Positions 53,093 to 62,070 of a stretch of 64,000 nucleotides of DNA are shown here, one piece after another. The DNA lies in contig CALWQT010000001.1 of the NCBI GenBank assembly GCA_944383765.1, positions 62,001 to 126,000 on the forward strand, read 5' to 3'. The DNA comes from an uncultured Lachnospiraceae bacterium (GTDB lineage: Bacteria > Bacillota > Clostridia > Lachnospirales > Lachnospiraceae). Within the stretch, counting starts at the first letter, position 1. Every line of letters begins with the position of its first letter. The notes below the pieces were generated by a model that saw only the letters and a program-made list of their open reading frames with translations, searched no databases and was not told where the DNA came from. The translations under genes and the position numbers were made by a program.

Positions 53093-53128
53093 AGGCAGAT
53101 GATAAGAGTGCAGTCATCTGCCTTTTTT
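53093..53128 (+). terminator. Hairpin terminator or attenuator upstream of purL
   Basis: AGGCAGATGA pairs with TCATCTGCCT, followed by TTTTTT. A TATGAT -10-like element (53085-53090) lies immediately upstream, so the hairpin may end the phosphatase transcript, or sit in the purL leader. No purine riboswitch core is seen. Confidence 0.7.
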
Positions 53129-53159
53129 ATACAGGATTGGCAGAGAACAGGAGGAACCT

Positions 53160-56100
53160 ATGAGCGTAAAGCGGATCTATGTGGAGAAAAAGAGAGAATT
53201 TGCAGTAAAGGCAAAGGAACTTCATGAGGAAATAAAAAATTATCTGGGGATTTCCACAGTGACAGGAGTGCGGGTGCTGATCCGTTATGATGTGGAACAT
53301 TTGTCTGATGACACCTATCAGGCTTCTCTGGGAACCATATTTTCGGAACCTCCCGTAGATTACTGTTATGAAGGGGATTTCCCAAGAGAAGAAGGAGATA
53401 CGGTATTTTCTGTTGAATATTTACCGGGACAGTTTGACCAGAGAGCTGACTCTGCGGAGCAGTGTGTGAAGCTTCTTAATGAAAAGGAGGAGCCGGTGAT
53501 CCGGACAGCGACTACTTATGTGATTTCTGGACAGCTGACAGACGGGCAGGCAGCGGCTATCCGTTCTTTCTGTATCAATCCGGTAGACTCCAGAGAGGCG
53601 GAAGAAGCCATTCCGGATACGCTGACGGTGGAATTTGATACTCCGGAAGATGTGAAGACGCTGACAGGTTTTCAGGAGCTTTCCGAGGAGGAACTGAAGG
53701 AACTGTATGAGTCATTCCATCTGGCCATGATATTGAAAGATTTTAAACATATTCAGAATTATTATAAGGAAGAAGAAAAAAGAGACCCGTCTGTTACGGA
53801 GATTCGGGTGCTGGATACTTACTGGTCTGACCACTGCCGCCATACTACCTTCTCAACGGAACTGAAACAGGTTACTGTTGAGGATGGAGATTACAAAAAG
53901 CCTATGGAGGATACTTATCGGCAGTACCTGGAAGACCGCCAGGCTGTTTACGGAGACCGGAAAGATAAATATGTCTGCCTCATGGATCTGGCTCTGATGG
54001 CCATGAAGAAGCTGAGAGCGGAAGGAAAGCTGGAAGACATGGAGGTTTCTGAGGAAATCAATGCCTGCAGCATCGTGGTTCCGGTGGAGATCGATGGTGT
54101 GACAGAAGAATGGCTGGTTAATTTTAAAAACGAAACCCACAATCATCCCACGGAGATTGAACCGTTCGGTGGAGCTGCCACCTGTCTGGGAGGAGCGATC
54201 AGAGACCCGCTTTCCGGACGTACCTATGTGTACCAGGCGATGCGTGTGACAGGGGCAGCAGACCCTACCAGACCGCTGTCAGAGACCATGAAAGGAAAGC
54301 TTCCCCAGAAAAAACTGGTGACAGGAGCTGCTCACGGATACAGCTCTTACGGCAACCAGATTGGTCTGGCAACCGGTTATGTGAAAGAAATCTATCATCC
54401 CGGTTATGCGGCAAAGAGAATGGAAATCGGTGCTGTTATGGGCGCAGCACCCAGAAAACATGTGATCCGGGAGACTTCAGATCCGGGAGATATTATTATC
54501 CTTCTGGGAGGCAGGACAGGCCGTGACGGGATCGGCGGTGCTACCGGTTCTTCCAAGGTACATACGGAAGAATCCATTAAGGTCTGCGGAGCAGAAGTAC
54601 AGAAGGGAAATGCGCCTACGGAGAGAAAGATCCAGAGAATGTTCCGCCGCCCGGAAGTGAGCAGTATCATTAAAAAATGTAATGATTTCGGAGCAGGCGG
54701 CGTGTCAGTGGCAATTGGAGAACTGGCTGCCGGGCTGGTTATTGACCTGGATAAGGTACCGAAAAAATATGCCGGTCTGGATGGTACGGAGATTGCCATT
54801 TCAGAATCCCAGGAGCGTATGGCAGTAGTAGTAGACCCGAAAGATGTGGAGCGTTTCCTAGATTATGCAGCGGAGGAAAATCTGGAGGCCGTGACGGTAG
54901 CTGTGGTGACAGAGGAACCCCGTCTTGTAATGAACTGGAGGGGAACCACCATTGTCAATATCAGCCGTGCATTTCTGGATACGAATGGAGCCCATCAGGA
55001 GGCAGATGTGACTTTGCAGGTTCCTTCCAGAGAGGGAAGCCTGTTCCTTCGCCGGGAAGTAGAGGATGTGAAAGGTACATGGCTGAAGATGCTGGCCTCT
55101 CTGAATGTATGTTCCCAGAAGGGACTGGTGGAAATGTTCGACGGTTCCATCGGGGCAGGCAGTGTATTCATGCCGTATGGAGGAAAATATCAGCTGACGG
55201 AGACCCAGTCTATGGTGGCAAAGCTGCCGGTACTGGAAGGAAAGACGGATACCGTCACTATGATGAGTTATGGATTTGATCCGTATCTGTCCAGTTGGAG
55301 TCCATACCATGGGGCTGTGTACGCAGTGGTATCTTCCATGGCCAAGATTGCAGCTGCGGGAGGCGATTGCTCGAAAATCCGCTTTACATTCCAGGAATAT
55401 TTCCAGAGAATGACGGAAGATCCGGCAAGATGGAGCCAGCCGTTTGCTGCTCTTCTGGGAGCTTATGCAGCTCAGATGGGATTTGGCCTGCCGTCCATCG
55501 GAGGCAAGGACAGTATGTCCGGCACCTTCAATGATGAGGAGCACGGAGAGATCAATGTGCCGCCCACCCTGGTTTCCTTTGCTGTTGATGTGGCAAGCCA
55601 TAAGGATATCATTACTCCTGAATTTAAGAGAGCAGGAAGTAAAATTGTACTGTTTACCATAGAGAGAGATGACTATGACCTTCCCTGCTATGAGCGTGTG
55701 ATGGAAGGATATGAGAAACTTCAGCAGGATATCCAGGCAGGAAGAATTATTTCCGCCTATGCGGTAGAACGCAATGGTATTGCAGAGGCAGTGAGTAAAA
55801 TGGCGTTCGGAAACAAGATGGGCGTAAAGATCGAACACAATCTGGATGAAAGAGATTTCTTTGCTCCCGGCTGGGGAAATCTGGTTTGTGAAGTTCCTGA
55901 CGGAAAAGTGGGCGAACTGGCAATCTCCTATACCGTTATCGGTGAGGTGACAGATAAGGGCTGTCTGGAATACGGAAATGTCTCTATTTCCATGGAAGAA
56001 GCGTTACATGCATGGAGCAATACGCTGGAAAAGGTATTCCCTACCAGGTCAGGCGTGAAAGAGGAAACCGTTCCGGGCAGAGTGTTCCATAGCGGAAGCG

Positions 56101-56924
56101 TGGCAGTGTGTACCCATAAGATCGGTCAGCCTACCGTATTTATTCCGGTATTCCCCGGAACAAACTGTGAGTACGACAGTACCAGGGCATTTGAACGGGC
56201 AGGGGCGAAAGTAGTAACAAAGGTATTTAAGAATCTGTCTGCTTCAGATATCCGGGATTCGGTGGAAGTTTATAAAAAGGAAATTGCAAAGGCACAGATC
56301 GTTATGTTCCCTGGCGGATTTTCCGCAGGAGATGAGCCGGAAGGTTCTGCCAAATTCTTTGCTGCCGTATTCCGGAATGAAACAATTAAGGAAGAAATCC
56401 ACAAGCTTCTGCAGCAGAGAGATGGTCTGATGCTTGGTATCTGTAATGGCTTCCAGGCTCTGATCAAACTGGGACTGGTGCCGGAAGGAACCATCTGTGA
56501 ACAGACGGGAGACAGTCCTACACTGACCATGAATACGATTGGACGCCATGTTTCCAAAATGGTGTATACCAAGGTGGTAACGGATAAGTCCCCATGGCTT
56601 TCCGGGGCAGAATTAGGCGGCGTATATTGCAATCCTGCTTCCCACGGAGAGGGAAGATTTGTGGCAAATGAGACATGGCTGAAAAAACTGTTTGAGAATG
56701 GCCAGGTAGCTACTCAGTATGTGGATGACCAGGGAAATCCTACTATGGATGAATACTGGAATCCCAATGGTTCTTATATGGCAATCGAGGGTATCATAAG
56801 CCCTGACGGCCGTGTATTGGGAAAAATGGCACATTCCGAGCGGAGAGGGGAAGCAGTAGCCATGAATATTTACGGCGAACAGGATATGAAGATCTTTGAG
56901 AGCGGAGTGGCATATTTCAAATAA
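53160..56924 (+). CDS. purL: Phosphoribosylformylglycinamidine synthase, single-chain
   Basis: A 1,254-residue enzyme of de novo purine synthesis that turns FGAR into FGAM with glutamine and ATP. It is the large single-chain form (PurS, PurL and PurQ functions fused). The N-terminal PurS-like part is followed by two AIRS-type halves with HNHPTEIEPFGGAATCLGG in the first and GLPSIGGKDSMSG in the second, then a class I glutaminase whose catalytic Cys is in MLGICNGFQ (near residue 1095), after FPGTNCEYD. GGAGG precedes the start. No other purine gene is adjacent. Confidence 0.97.
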   Translation: MSVKRIYVEKKREFAVKAKELHEEIKNYLGISTVTGVRVLIRYDVEHLSDDTYQASLGTIFSEPPVDYCYEGDFPREEGDTVFSVEYLPGQFDQRADSAEQCVKLLNEKEEPVIRTATTYVISGQLTDGQAAAIRSFCINPVDSREAEEAIPDTLTVEFDTPEDVKTLTGFQELSEEELKELYESFHLAMILKDFKHIQNYYKEEEKRDPSVTEIRVLDTYWSDHCRHTTFSTELKQVTVEDGDYKKPMEDTYRQYLEDRQAVYGDRKDKYVCLMDLALMAMKKLRAEGKLEDMEVSEEINACSIVVPVEIDGVTEEWLVNFKNETHNHPTEIEPFGGAATCLGGAIRDPLSGRTYVYQAMRVTGAADPTRPLSETMKGKLPQKKLVTGAAHGYSSYGNQIGLATGYVKEIYHPGYAAKRMEIGAVMGAAPRKHVIRETSDPGDIIILLGGRTGRDGIGGATGSSKVHTEESIKVCGAEVQKGNAPTERKIQRMFRRPEVSSIIKKCNDFGAGGVSVAIGELAAGLVIDLDKVPKKYAGLDGTEIAISESQERMAVVVDPKDVERFLDYAAEENLEAVTVAVVTEEPRLVMNWRGTTIVNISRAFLDTNGAHQEADVTLQVPSREGSLFLRREVEDVKGTWLKMLASLNVCSQKGLVEMFDGSIGAGSVFMPYGGKYQLTETQSMVAKLPVLEGKTDTVTMMSYGFDPYLSSWSPYHGAVYAVVSSMAKIAAAGGDCSKIRFTFQEYFQRMTEDPARWSQPFAALLGAYAAQMGFGLPSIGGKDSMSGTFNDEEHGEINVPPTLVSFAVDVASHKDIITPEFKRAGSKIVLFTIERDDYDLPCYERVMEGYEKLQQDIQAGRIISAYAVERNGIAEAVSKMAFGNKMGVKIEHNLDERDFFAPGWGNLVCEVPDGKVGELAISYTVIGEVTDKGCLEYGNVSISMEEALHAWSNTLEKVFPTRSGVKEETVPGRVFHSGSVAVCTHKIGQPTVFIPVFPGTNCEYDSTRAFERAGAKVVTKVFKNLSASDIRDSVEVYKKEIAKAQIVMFPGGFSAGDEPEGSAKFFAAVFRNETIKEEIHKLLQQRDGLMLGICNGFQALIKLGLVPEGTICEQTGDSPTLTMNTIGRHVSKMVYTKVVTDKSPWLSGAELGGVYCNPASHGEGRFVANETWLKKLFENGQVATQYVDDQGNPTMDEYWNPNGSYMAIEGIISPDGRVLGKMAHSERRGEAVAMNIYGEQDMKIFESGVAYFK

Positions 56925-56935
56925 AACAAAGCAGG

Positions 56936-56961
56936 AAAAAGGCCCGGTATGGGTCTTTTTC
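56936..56961 (+). terminator. Rho-independent terminator of purL
   Basis: AAAAAGGCCC pairs with GGGTCTTTTT around five bases. A TATAAT at 56978-56983 just after it is the likely -10 of the next gene. Confidence 0.85.
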
Positions 56962-57013
56962 TTATGGAAAAATATGTTATAATATTCTTAAAATAAAAAG
57001 GAGGTATACATAC

Positions 57014-58474
57014 ATGGATTACATAACAAAAGGCTGGGAGCCTGCTGATGCCCTCCGTTACTTTGAAGAGATTTCCGCGATTCCCAGAGGTTCCGGAAAG
57101 GAAGGGGCTGTGGCAGATTATATCTGCCAGTTTGCGAAAGAGCATGGATTGGAATATTACCGGGATGATGCCCAGAATGTACTGGTAAGGAAACCGGGGT
57201 CAAAAGGATATGAAGATGTTCCGGCCCTGATGCTTCAGGGACATACGGATATGGTGTGTGTCAAGCTTCCGGAAAGCAGCCATGATTTTGAGAAAGATCC
57301 GCTGCAGCTGGAAATCGTGGATGGAAAACTGAAAGCAAAGGGAACTACACTGGGAGCTGATGACGGGATTGCCTGTGCGTATATGCTGGCTTTCCTGGCA
57401 AAGGAAGATTATGTCCATCCTCCCCTGGAGTGTGTCTTTACCAGCATGGAAGAAATCGGACTTCTGGGAGCCATGGCATTTGATGCTTCCCGTATCACAG
57501 CCCGCCGGATGATCAATATGGACGGAGGCGCCTCCAATGAGTGGGAGACTATGGTGTCCTGCGCCGGAGGTCAGGTATATAATTTCCGTCGGACACCGTC
57601 CTGGGAAACAGCCAGCGGAGACGGACTGAAACTTTCCATACGGGGACTTCTGGGAGGTCATTCTGCTGCAGTGATGCATATGGGAAGAGGAAACGGCCTG
57701 AAACTGATGGCAAGGATTCTGGCGGCGGTACAGGCTGTCATGCCGGTTCGGATTGCTTCCTTTACTGGTGGAGCCAAGATGAATGCAATTGTCAGTGAGG
57801 CAGATGCGGTGATTTTTGTACCGGAAGGGAAAAAGACGGAAGCAGAGCAGATAGCTACAGCGTTGGGAGATGCCATCCGGACAGAGCTGTCTGCCAGTGA
57901 TCCGGGATTTTCTCTGACCTGCCAGGAAACAGCAGGGGATAAGGTGATGACAGAGGAAGATTCTCAGGCACTGATCCGGTTCCTGCAGTTTCTGCCCAAT
58001 GGGGTGAGGGCGATGAGCCAGGAAATGGAAGGACTGGTGGTCTGCTCCAGCAATGTGGGAATCCTTACTATGGATGGAGATACCATTGATATCTGTGACT
58101 GCATCCGGAGTGCAGAGGATAGCCTGAAAGCGGAGGTTTCCGCAGAAATGGAAGCGTTAGCCGGACTTTTAGGGTTTACGGCAGTGAAGGGAATCGGATT
58201 TGGAGGCTGGAAATTTGACCCGTCTTCTTCTCTGAGAACGGTATGTACCGGCCTGTATCAGAAGATGTTTGGCAGAGAAATGAAATTTGAAGCAACTCAT
58301 GGAGGATTGGAATGCGGTGAGTTTAAGAGCCGGATACCGGATCTGGATATTATGTGTGTGGCCCCGACTGCAGGGGAAGCCCATACTCCGGAGGAATGGC
58401 TGGGTCTGGCATCCTTTAAGAGAATCTATGATTATCTGCTGGAGGTATTCCGGGTTCTCTGTGAAGAAAAGTAG
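57014..58474 (+). CDS. pepD: PepD-type aminoacyl-histidine dipeptidase (beta-Ala-His dipeptidase)
   Basis: A 486-residue M20 metallopeptidase that cleaves unusual dipeptides such as carnosine and many ordinary ones. Zinc-ligand motifs are MLQGHTDMVC, TTLGADDGIACAY (bridging Asp), SMEEIGLLGA and NMDGG, with a dimerisation lid domain in the middle (about 200-400) and a final His in FEATHGGLECGEF. Start ATG 57014 follows AAAGGAGG. It has a -10 element and lies between purL and an aldo/keto reductase, 26 bases upstream of the latter. Confidence 0.93.
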   Translation: MDYITKGWEPADALRYFEEISAIPRGSGKEGAVADYICQFAKEHGLEYYRDDAQNVLVRKPGSKGYEDVPALMLQGHTDMVCVKLPESSHDFEKDPLQLEIVDGKLKAKGTTLGADDGIACAYMLAFLAKEDYVHPPLECVFTSMEEIGLLGAMAFDASRITARRMINMDGGASNEWETMVSCAGGQVYNFRRTPSWETASGDGLKLSIRGLLGGHSAAVMHMGRGNGLKLMARILAAVQAVMPVRIASFTGGAKMNAIVSEADAVIFVPEGKKTEAEQIATALGDAIRTELSASDPGFSLTCQETAGDKVMTEEDSQALIRFLQFLPNGVRAMSQEMEGLVVCSSNVGILTMDGDTIDICDCIRSAEDSLKAEVSAEMEALAGLLGFTAVKGIGFGGWKFDPSSSLRTVCTGLYQKMFGREMKFEATHGGLECGEFKSRIPDLDIMCVAPTAGEAHTPEEWLGLASFKRIYDYLLEVFRVLCEEK

Positions 58475-58500
58475 AGAGAATGGATAAGGAGGAAGGAAGT

Positions 58501-59634
58501 ATGGAGCGTTACTTAGGGGAACATATGCCGAAATTAGGATTTGGGTTGATGCGTCTTCCTACACTGGAAGATGGACATATTGATGTGGAGCAGACAAAAG
58601 AGATGGTGGATCTTTATCTGGAAGCAGGCGGCCTTTATTTTGATACTGCATATGGTTATCAGAATGGGGAGTCGGAATGTACCATCCGGAAAGCTCTGGT
58701 GGAACGGTATCCCAGGGACAAATTTATGCTGGCCACCAAGCTTCCTGCCTGGGCAGGAGCAAAAACCAGAGAAGAAGCAGAGCAAATGTTAGCTACGTCT
58801 CTGGAACGGACGGGAGCCGGATATTTTGATTACTATCTTCTTCATAATCTGGGGGAGAGCCGTACTCACTTTTTTGATGATTATGATATCTGGAATTTCC
58901 TTCAAAGGAAAAAGGAAGAGGGAGTGATCCGGCATCTGGGCTTCTCCTTCCATGATAAAGCGGCAGTACTGGATGAGATTCTCACAGCCCACCCGGAAAT
59001 GGAGTTTGTCCAGCTGCAGATCAATTATGCAGACTGGGATGATGCCAATGTGGAGTCCAGAAAATGTTATGAGGTGGCAAGAAAACATGGAAAGCCGGTG
59101 ATCATTATGGAACCGGTGAAAGGCGGAACCCTGGCAAATCCGCCGGAGGCAGTAAAAGAACTGTTCCAGGCAGCCAATCCGGCAGCGTCGGTTGCTTCCT
59201 GGGCTATCCGTTTTGCAGCTTCTCTGGACGGAGTGATCACAGTCCTTTCCGGAATGTCCAATGTGGAGCAGATGAAAGATAATCTTTCATATATGAAGGA
59301 ATTTAAACCTTTGACACCGGAAGAGCATCAGGTAGTGGAAAAAGCCCGTCAGGTACTGGCGGAGTTTCCGACGATTCCTTGTACAGCCTGTGCTTACTGC
59401 ATGAAAGGGTGTCCGAAATCCATAGCGATTTATGGTACGTTCCAGGCAATGAATCTGTATACCATGTATGATGACCTGAAATTTGCCAGATCCAAATACA
59501 GCTGGAATACAGAAGGCCATGGCTGGGCGAAAGCATCAGAATGTATCCGTTGCGGTGCCTGCGAACTGGTATGTCCGCAGCACATTCATATCCGGGAAGA
59601 ACTGGAGAAAGCGGCAAAGGTCCTGGAAGGGTAA
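58501..59634 (+). CDS. Aldo/keto reductase with C-terminal 4Fe-4S domain
   Basis: A 377-residue oxidoreductase. The TIM-barrel aldo/keto reductase part covers residues about 5-275, with the catalytic Asp/Tyr in YFDTAYGYQNGESE and Lys in MLATKLPAW; it continues with YLLHNLGES. The C-terminal ferredoxin-like part has cysteines in CTACAYCMKGCP and CIRCGACELVCP, enough for two 4Fe-4S clusters. Such fusions in anaerobes couple ferredoxin-like electron flow to carbonyl reduction. AAGGAGGAAGG precedes ATG 58501, which is preferred to an earlier in-frame codon at 58480. Confidence 0.93.
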   Translation: MERYLGEHMPKLGFGLMRLPTLEDGHIDVEQTKEMVDLYLEAGGLYFDTAYGYQNGESECTIRKALVERYPRDKFMLATKLPAWAGAKTREEAEQMLATSLERTGAGYFDYYLLHNLGESRTHFFDDYDIWNFLQRKKEEGVIRHLGFSFHDKAAVLDEILTAHPEMEFVQLQINYADWDDANVESRKCYEVARKHGKPVIIMEPVKGGTLANPPEAVKELFQAANPAASVASWAIRFAASLDGVITVLSGMSNVEQMKDNLSYMKEFKPLTPEEHQVVEKARQVLAEFPTIPCTACAYCMKGCPKSIAIYGTFQAMNLYTMYDDLKFARSKYSWNTEGHGWAKASECIRCGACELVCPQHIHIREELEKAAKVLEG

Positions 59635-59639
59635 AAGAA

Positions 59640-59675
59640 AGAAAAAGGCAGCAGTCTTATCCGGACTGCTGCCTT
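59640..59675. terminator. Bidirectional terminator
   Basis: AAAGGCAGCAGTC pairs with GACTGCTGCCTTT. The T run is best on the minus strand (TTTTTCTTTC), so it mainly ends the minus-strand wall-repeat gene. Confidence 0.85.
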
Positions 59676-59703
59676 TGGCTGTGTTGATAAGAAAATTAAA
59701 ATG

Positions 59704-60783
59704 TTAATAGATCATGGCTCCGTCGGCGCCTACCAAATGCCCGTCAGGAGTTACCTGATTGGCATACATAGCTCCTTTGGTTCCATCGCTTACGGTATTC
59801 AGGTAGTAGTATTTGCTGTTTACAAAAATCCACCCGGTCATCATGGCTCCTTTCGTACCGTTGCTGACAGGATTTAAGTAATACCAATGGGTACCGTCAT
59901 AAAACCATCCGGTTACCATGGCGCCGGTACTGCCAAGATAGTACCAGTTTCCATCCACATACTGCCAGGAATTGGAGGCAAACGAGCCGTTAGGTAATTT
60001 TAAGAACCAGTCGGAACCGGATGGGATCCAGGTAAATGAGAAATTACCTGAAGGAGGCAGGGAAGAGGAATTTCCCGGACCTCCAATAATATCCTGGCTG
60101 TCATCAGAATAGGATAAAGGCTCATCAAAATAGCAGGTACCGGATTCTACCCATTCTCCCTTATCAGAAGTGCCGGAACCGATTGCACGGACTTTGAAAT
60201 AGTAGTCTCCCTTTCTGGTGATCATGGAACTGAAATCAAAAGAGTTTTCGGAAGTGTTTTTTACCTCGCCATAGGCAGAACTGCCTCGATACAGACGGAC
60301 TTCATAATGATGGGATCCGGGAACTTCGTCCCAGGTTCCATATCCGTCATCGTCCAGATCAGCGCTGCCAATGCCATCCAGATCTACGGCAAGCCCTTGG
60401 ATTTTTACGGTCAGTACCAGTGTTTCCCGGTTATCCTGGGTGGAACGGCTGGTACAGCGGGCTTCCAGACCGCTTAACTGGATATTTTTGGATGCCACAT
60501 CAAAATAATGGTTGGAAGCGGCATATAATTCCAGCTTAAATGTGGGAACCGCAGCGGTAGGAGAGCCAGAAAGATACCATTCTCCCACATGGTATTCGCT
60601 GTCCGGAGTGGAAATCTGTAATGTGATATCTTCATTCCACCCGTCATTGCGGCTTCCGTCAAGATACAGGTTAACAGATTCAATTTTTGTTCTGGTTTCT
60701 TCTGCCCAGGCATTACCCGTCCACAGTCCTGCAAACAATACCATGGCAGACAGAAACATTCCCCATCGAACTTTCTTTTTCAT
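59704..60783 (-). CDS. Secreted beta-domain protein with C-terminal wall repeats
   Basis: A 359-residue protein: signal peptide (residues 1 to about 27, ending NAWAEE), an unassigned beta-rich domain (about 33-130), a fibronectin III-like domain (about 145-225, with YEVRLYRGSS and YYFKVRAIGSG), a Ser/Gly/Pro linker and four aromatic wall-binding repeats (about 262-355, e.g. TGWFYDGTHWYYLNPVSNG). The middle domain and the repeats resemble the plus-strand protein at 13433-14167. GGAGG lies upstream of ATG 60783. Cell-wall-bound, no enzyme motif; function unknown. Confidence 0.83.
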   Translation of the reverse strand: MKKKVRWGMFLSAMVLFAGLWTGNAWAEETRTKIESVNLYLDGSRNDGWNEDITLQISTPDSEYHVGEWYLSGSPTAAVPTFKLELYAASNHYFDVASKNIQLSGLEARCTSRSTQDNRETLVLTVKIQGLAVDLDGIGSADLDDDGYGTWDEVPGSHHYEVRLYRGSSAYGEVKNTSENSFDFSSMITRKGDYYFKVRAIGSGTSDKGEWVESGTCYFDEPLSYSDDSQDIIGGPGNSSSLPPSGNFSFTWIPSGSDWFLKLPNGSFASNSWQYVDGNWYYLGSTGAMVTGWFYDGTHWYYLNPVSNGTKGAMMTGWIFVNSKYYYLNTVSDGTKGAMYANQVTPDGHLVGADGAMIY

Positions 60784-60908
60784 AAACCTTCCTCCTTTTT
60801 GGAATTACGATCCTGTCTTTATCCTATCATTTTAACAATTTCCAGTCAATTGGAATAAACCCACCTCCTATCCCATAAGGTGTTGTGATAAAGGAAAAGG
60901 AGAATGAT

Positions 60909-62042
60909 ATGGAAATTTACGTTGTCCGTTCTGGAGATACGATCCAGTCTGTGGCAGAACGTTTTCAGGTGCCGAAAGAGCAGCTGATGAGGGATAATCA
61001 GATCGGAGAAGGAGAACCGCTGGCACTGGGGGAAGCTTTATTGGTAAATCCAGGTAAAGCAGGCTGGGACAGGAGGGAAGTGGTCTGTTCCGGCTATGCA
61101 TATCCATTTATCCAGCCAGAGATATTGAAGGAGACGATGGAATATCTGACAAAGGTCCTGGTGTTTGCTTACCGTTTCGACCAGTCAGCCAGGCTGATTG
61201 GACCCGATACGCCGGATGACCGGATCTTGGAAGAAATCAGGGAACAGGACGGAGTCCCTGTTCTGGTACTGGCATCGTTGGGAGACAATGGTACGTTTGA
61301 CCGTGATCTGCTGTCCTGGTTTTTAAATGATCCGGTTGCCCAGGAAAAGGTGATAGACCAGGTGGTGGAAACGGTACAGAAAAAAGGTTACCGGGGAGTG
61401 GATGTGGATTTTGAACATGTGAAAAAAGAAGACAGTGGGAAATTTGCTGCGTTTGTGGAAGATCTGGGGCAGGTGATACGGGGGCTGGGCTATCAGGTGT
61501 CTGTGACCTTAGCTCCGAAAACATCAGATTGCCAGCCGGGGGCCCTTTATGAAGGAACAGACTACAGGCTTTTGGGAGAAATGGCAGATGAGGTGTTCCT
61601 GATGACTTATGAATGGGGATATAGCAGAGGACAGCCCATGGCTATCGCTCCGGTCAATATGGTACGCCGTGTGGTGGAATATGCGGTCAGCCGGATACCC
61701 AGGGACAAAATTATTCTGGGAATTCCCAACTATGGATATGACTGGCCCCTTCCTTACCGGACAGGAGAAACGGTGGGAAAAAGTATCGGAAATGTGGAGG
61801 CGGTCCGACTGGCAGCATCCCAGGGAGCCGAGATCTTTTATGAAGAAACAGCCCAGTCCCCTTATTTTCACTATAAGAATGACAGAACGGACCACGTAGT
61901 ATGGTTTGAAGACGTGAGAAGTATCCAGGCAAAGCTGCGGGTAGTATCAGACTATGGACTGGCGGGGCTGGGCTATTGGCAGATCATGCGGATGTTTCGC
62001 GCCAACTGGCTTTTGCTGGCAGATACCTTCCGGATTTTGTAA
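60909..62042 (+). CDS. LysM-GH18 spore-germination/wall glycosidase (YaaH/SleL-like)
   Basis: A 377-residue protein with one N-terminal LysM peptidoglycan-binding domain (residues 3-47, YVVRSGDTIQSVAERFQV) and a glycoside hydrolase family 18 barrel. The catalytic DxxDxDxE motif appears as GVDVDFEHV (Glu is the acid), and YEWGYSRGQPMAIAPV matches the YaaH/SleL group that acts on spore cortex peptidoglycan. There is no signal peptide, as is usual for spore-coat-targeted members. ATG 60909 follows AAAGGAGAA. A role in spore germination fits the sporulation genes earlier in the window. Confidence 0.9.
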   Translation: MEIYVVRSGDTIQSVAERFQVPKEQLMRDNQIGEGEPLALGEALLVNPGKAGWDRREVVCSGYAYPFIQPEILKETMEYLTKVLVFAYRFDQSARLIGPDTPDDRILEEIREQDGVPVLVLASLGDNGTFDRDLLSWFLNDPVAQEKVIDQVVETVQKKGYRGVDVDFEHVKKEDSGKFAAFVEDLGQVIRGLGYQVSVTLAPKTSDCQPGALYEGTDYRLLGEMADEVFLMTYEWGYSRGQPMAIAPVNMVRRVVEYAVSRIPRDKIILGIPNYGYDWPLPYRTGETVGKSIGNVEAVRLAASQGAEIFYEETAQSPYFHYKNDRTDHVVWFEDVRSIQAKLRVVSDYGLAGLGYWQIMRMFRANWLLLADTFRIL

Positions 62043-62043
62043 T

Positions 62044-62070
62044 AAAAGAGGCGGTTTTGCCGCCTCTTTT
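62044..62070. terminator. Bidirectional terminator between converging genes
   Basis: AAAAGAGGCGG pairs with CCGCCTCTTTT around five bases. It overlaps the last bases of the converging asparagine-synthetase-like gene. Confidence 0.9.

Noticed and set aside
53025..53160. Possible purine riboswitch or PurR box upstream of purL.
   Set aside because: No conserved aptamer core and no PurBox sequences are visible; only a terminator-type hairpin.
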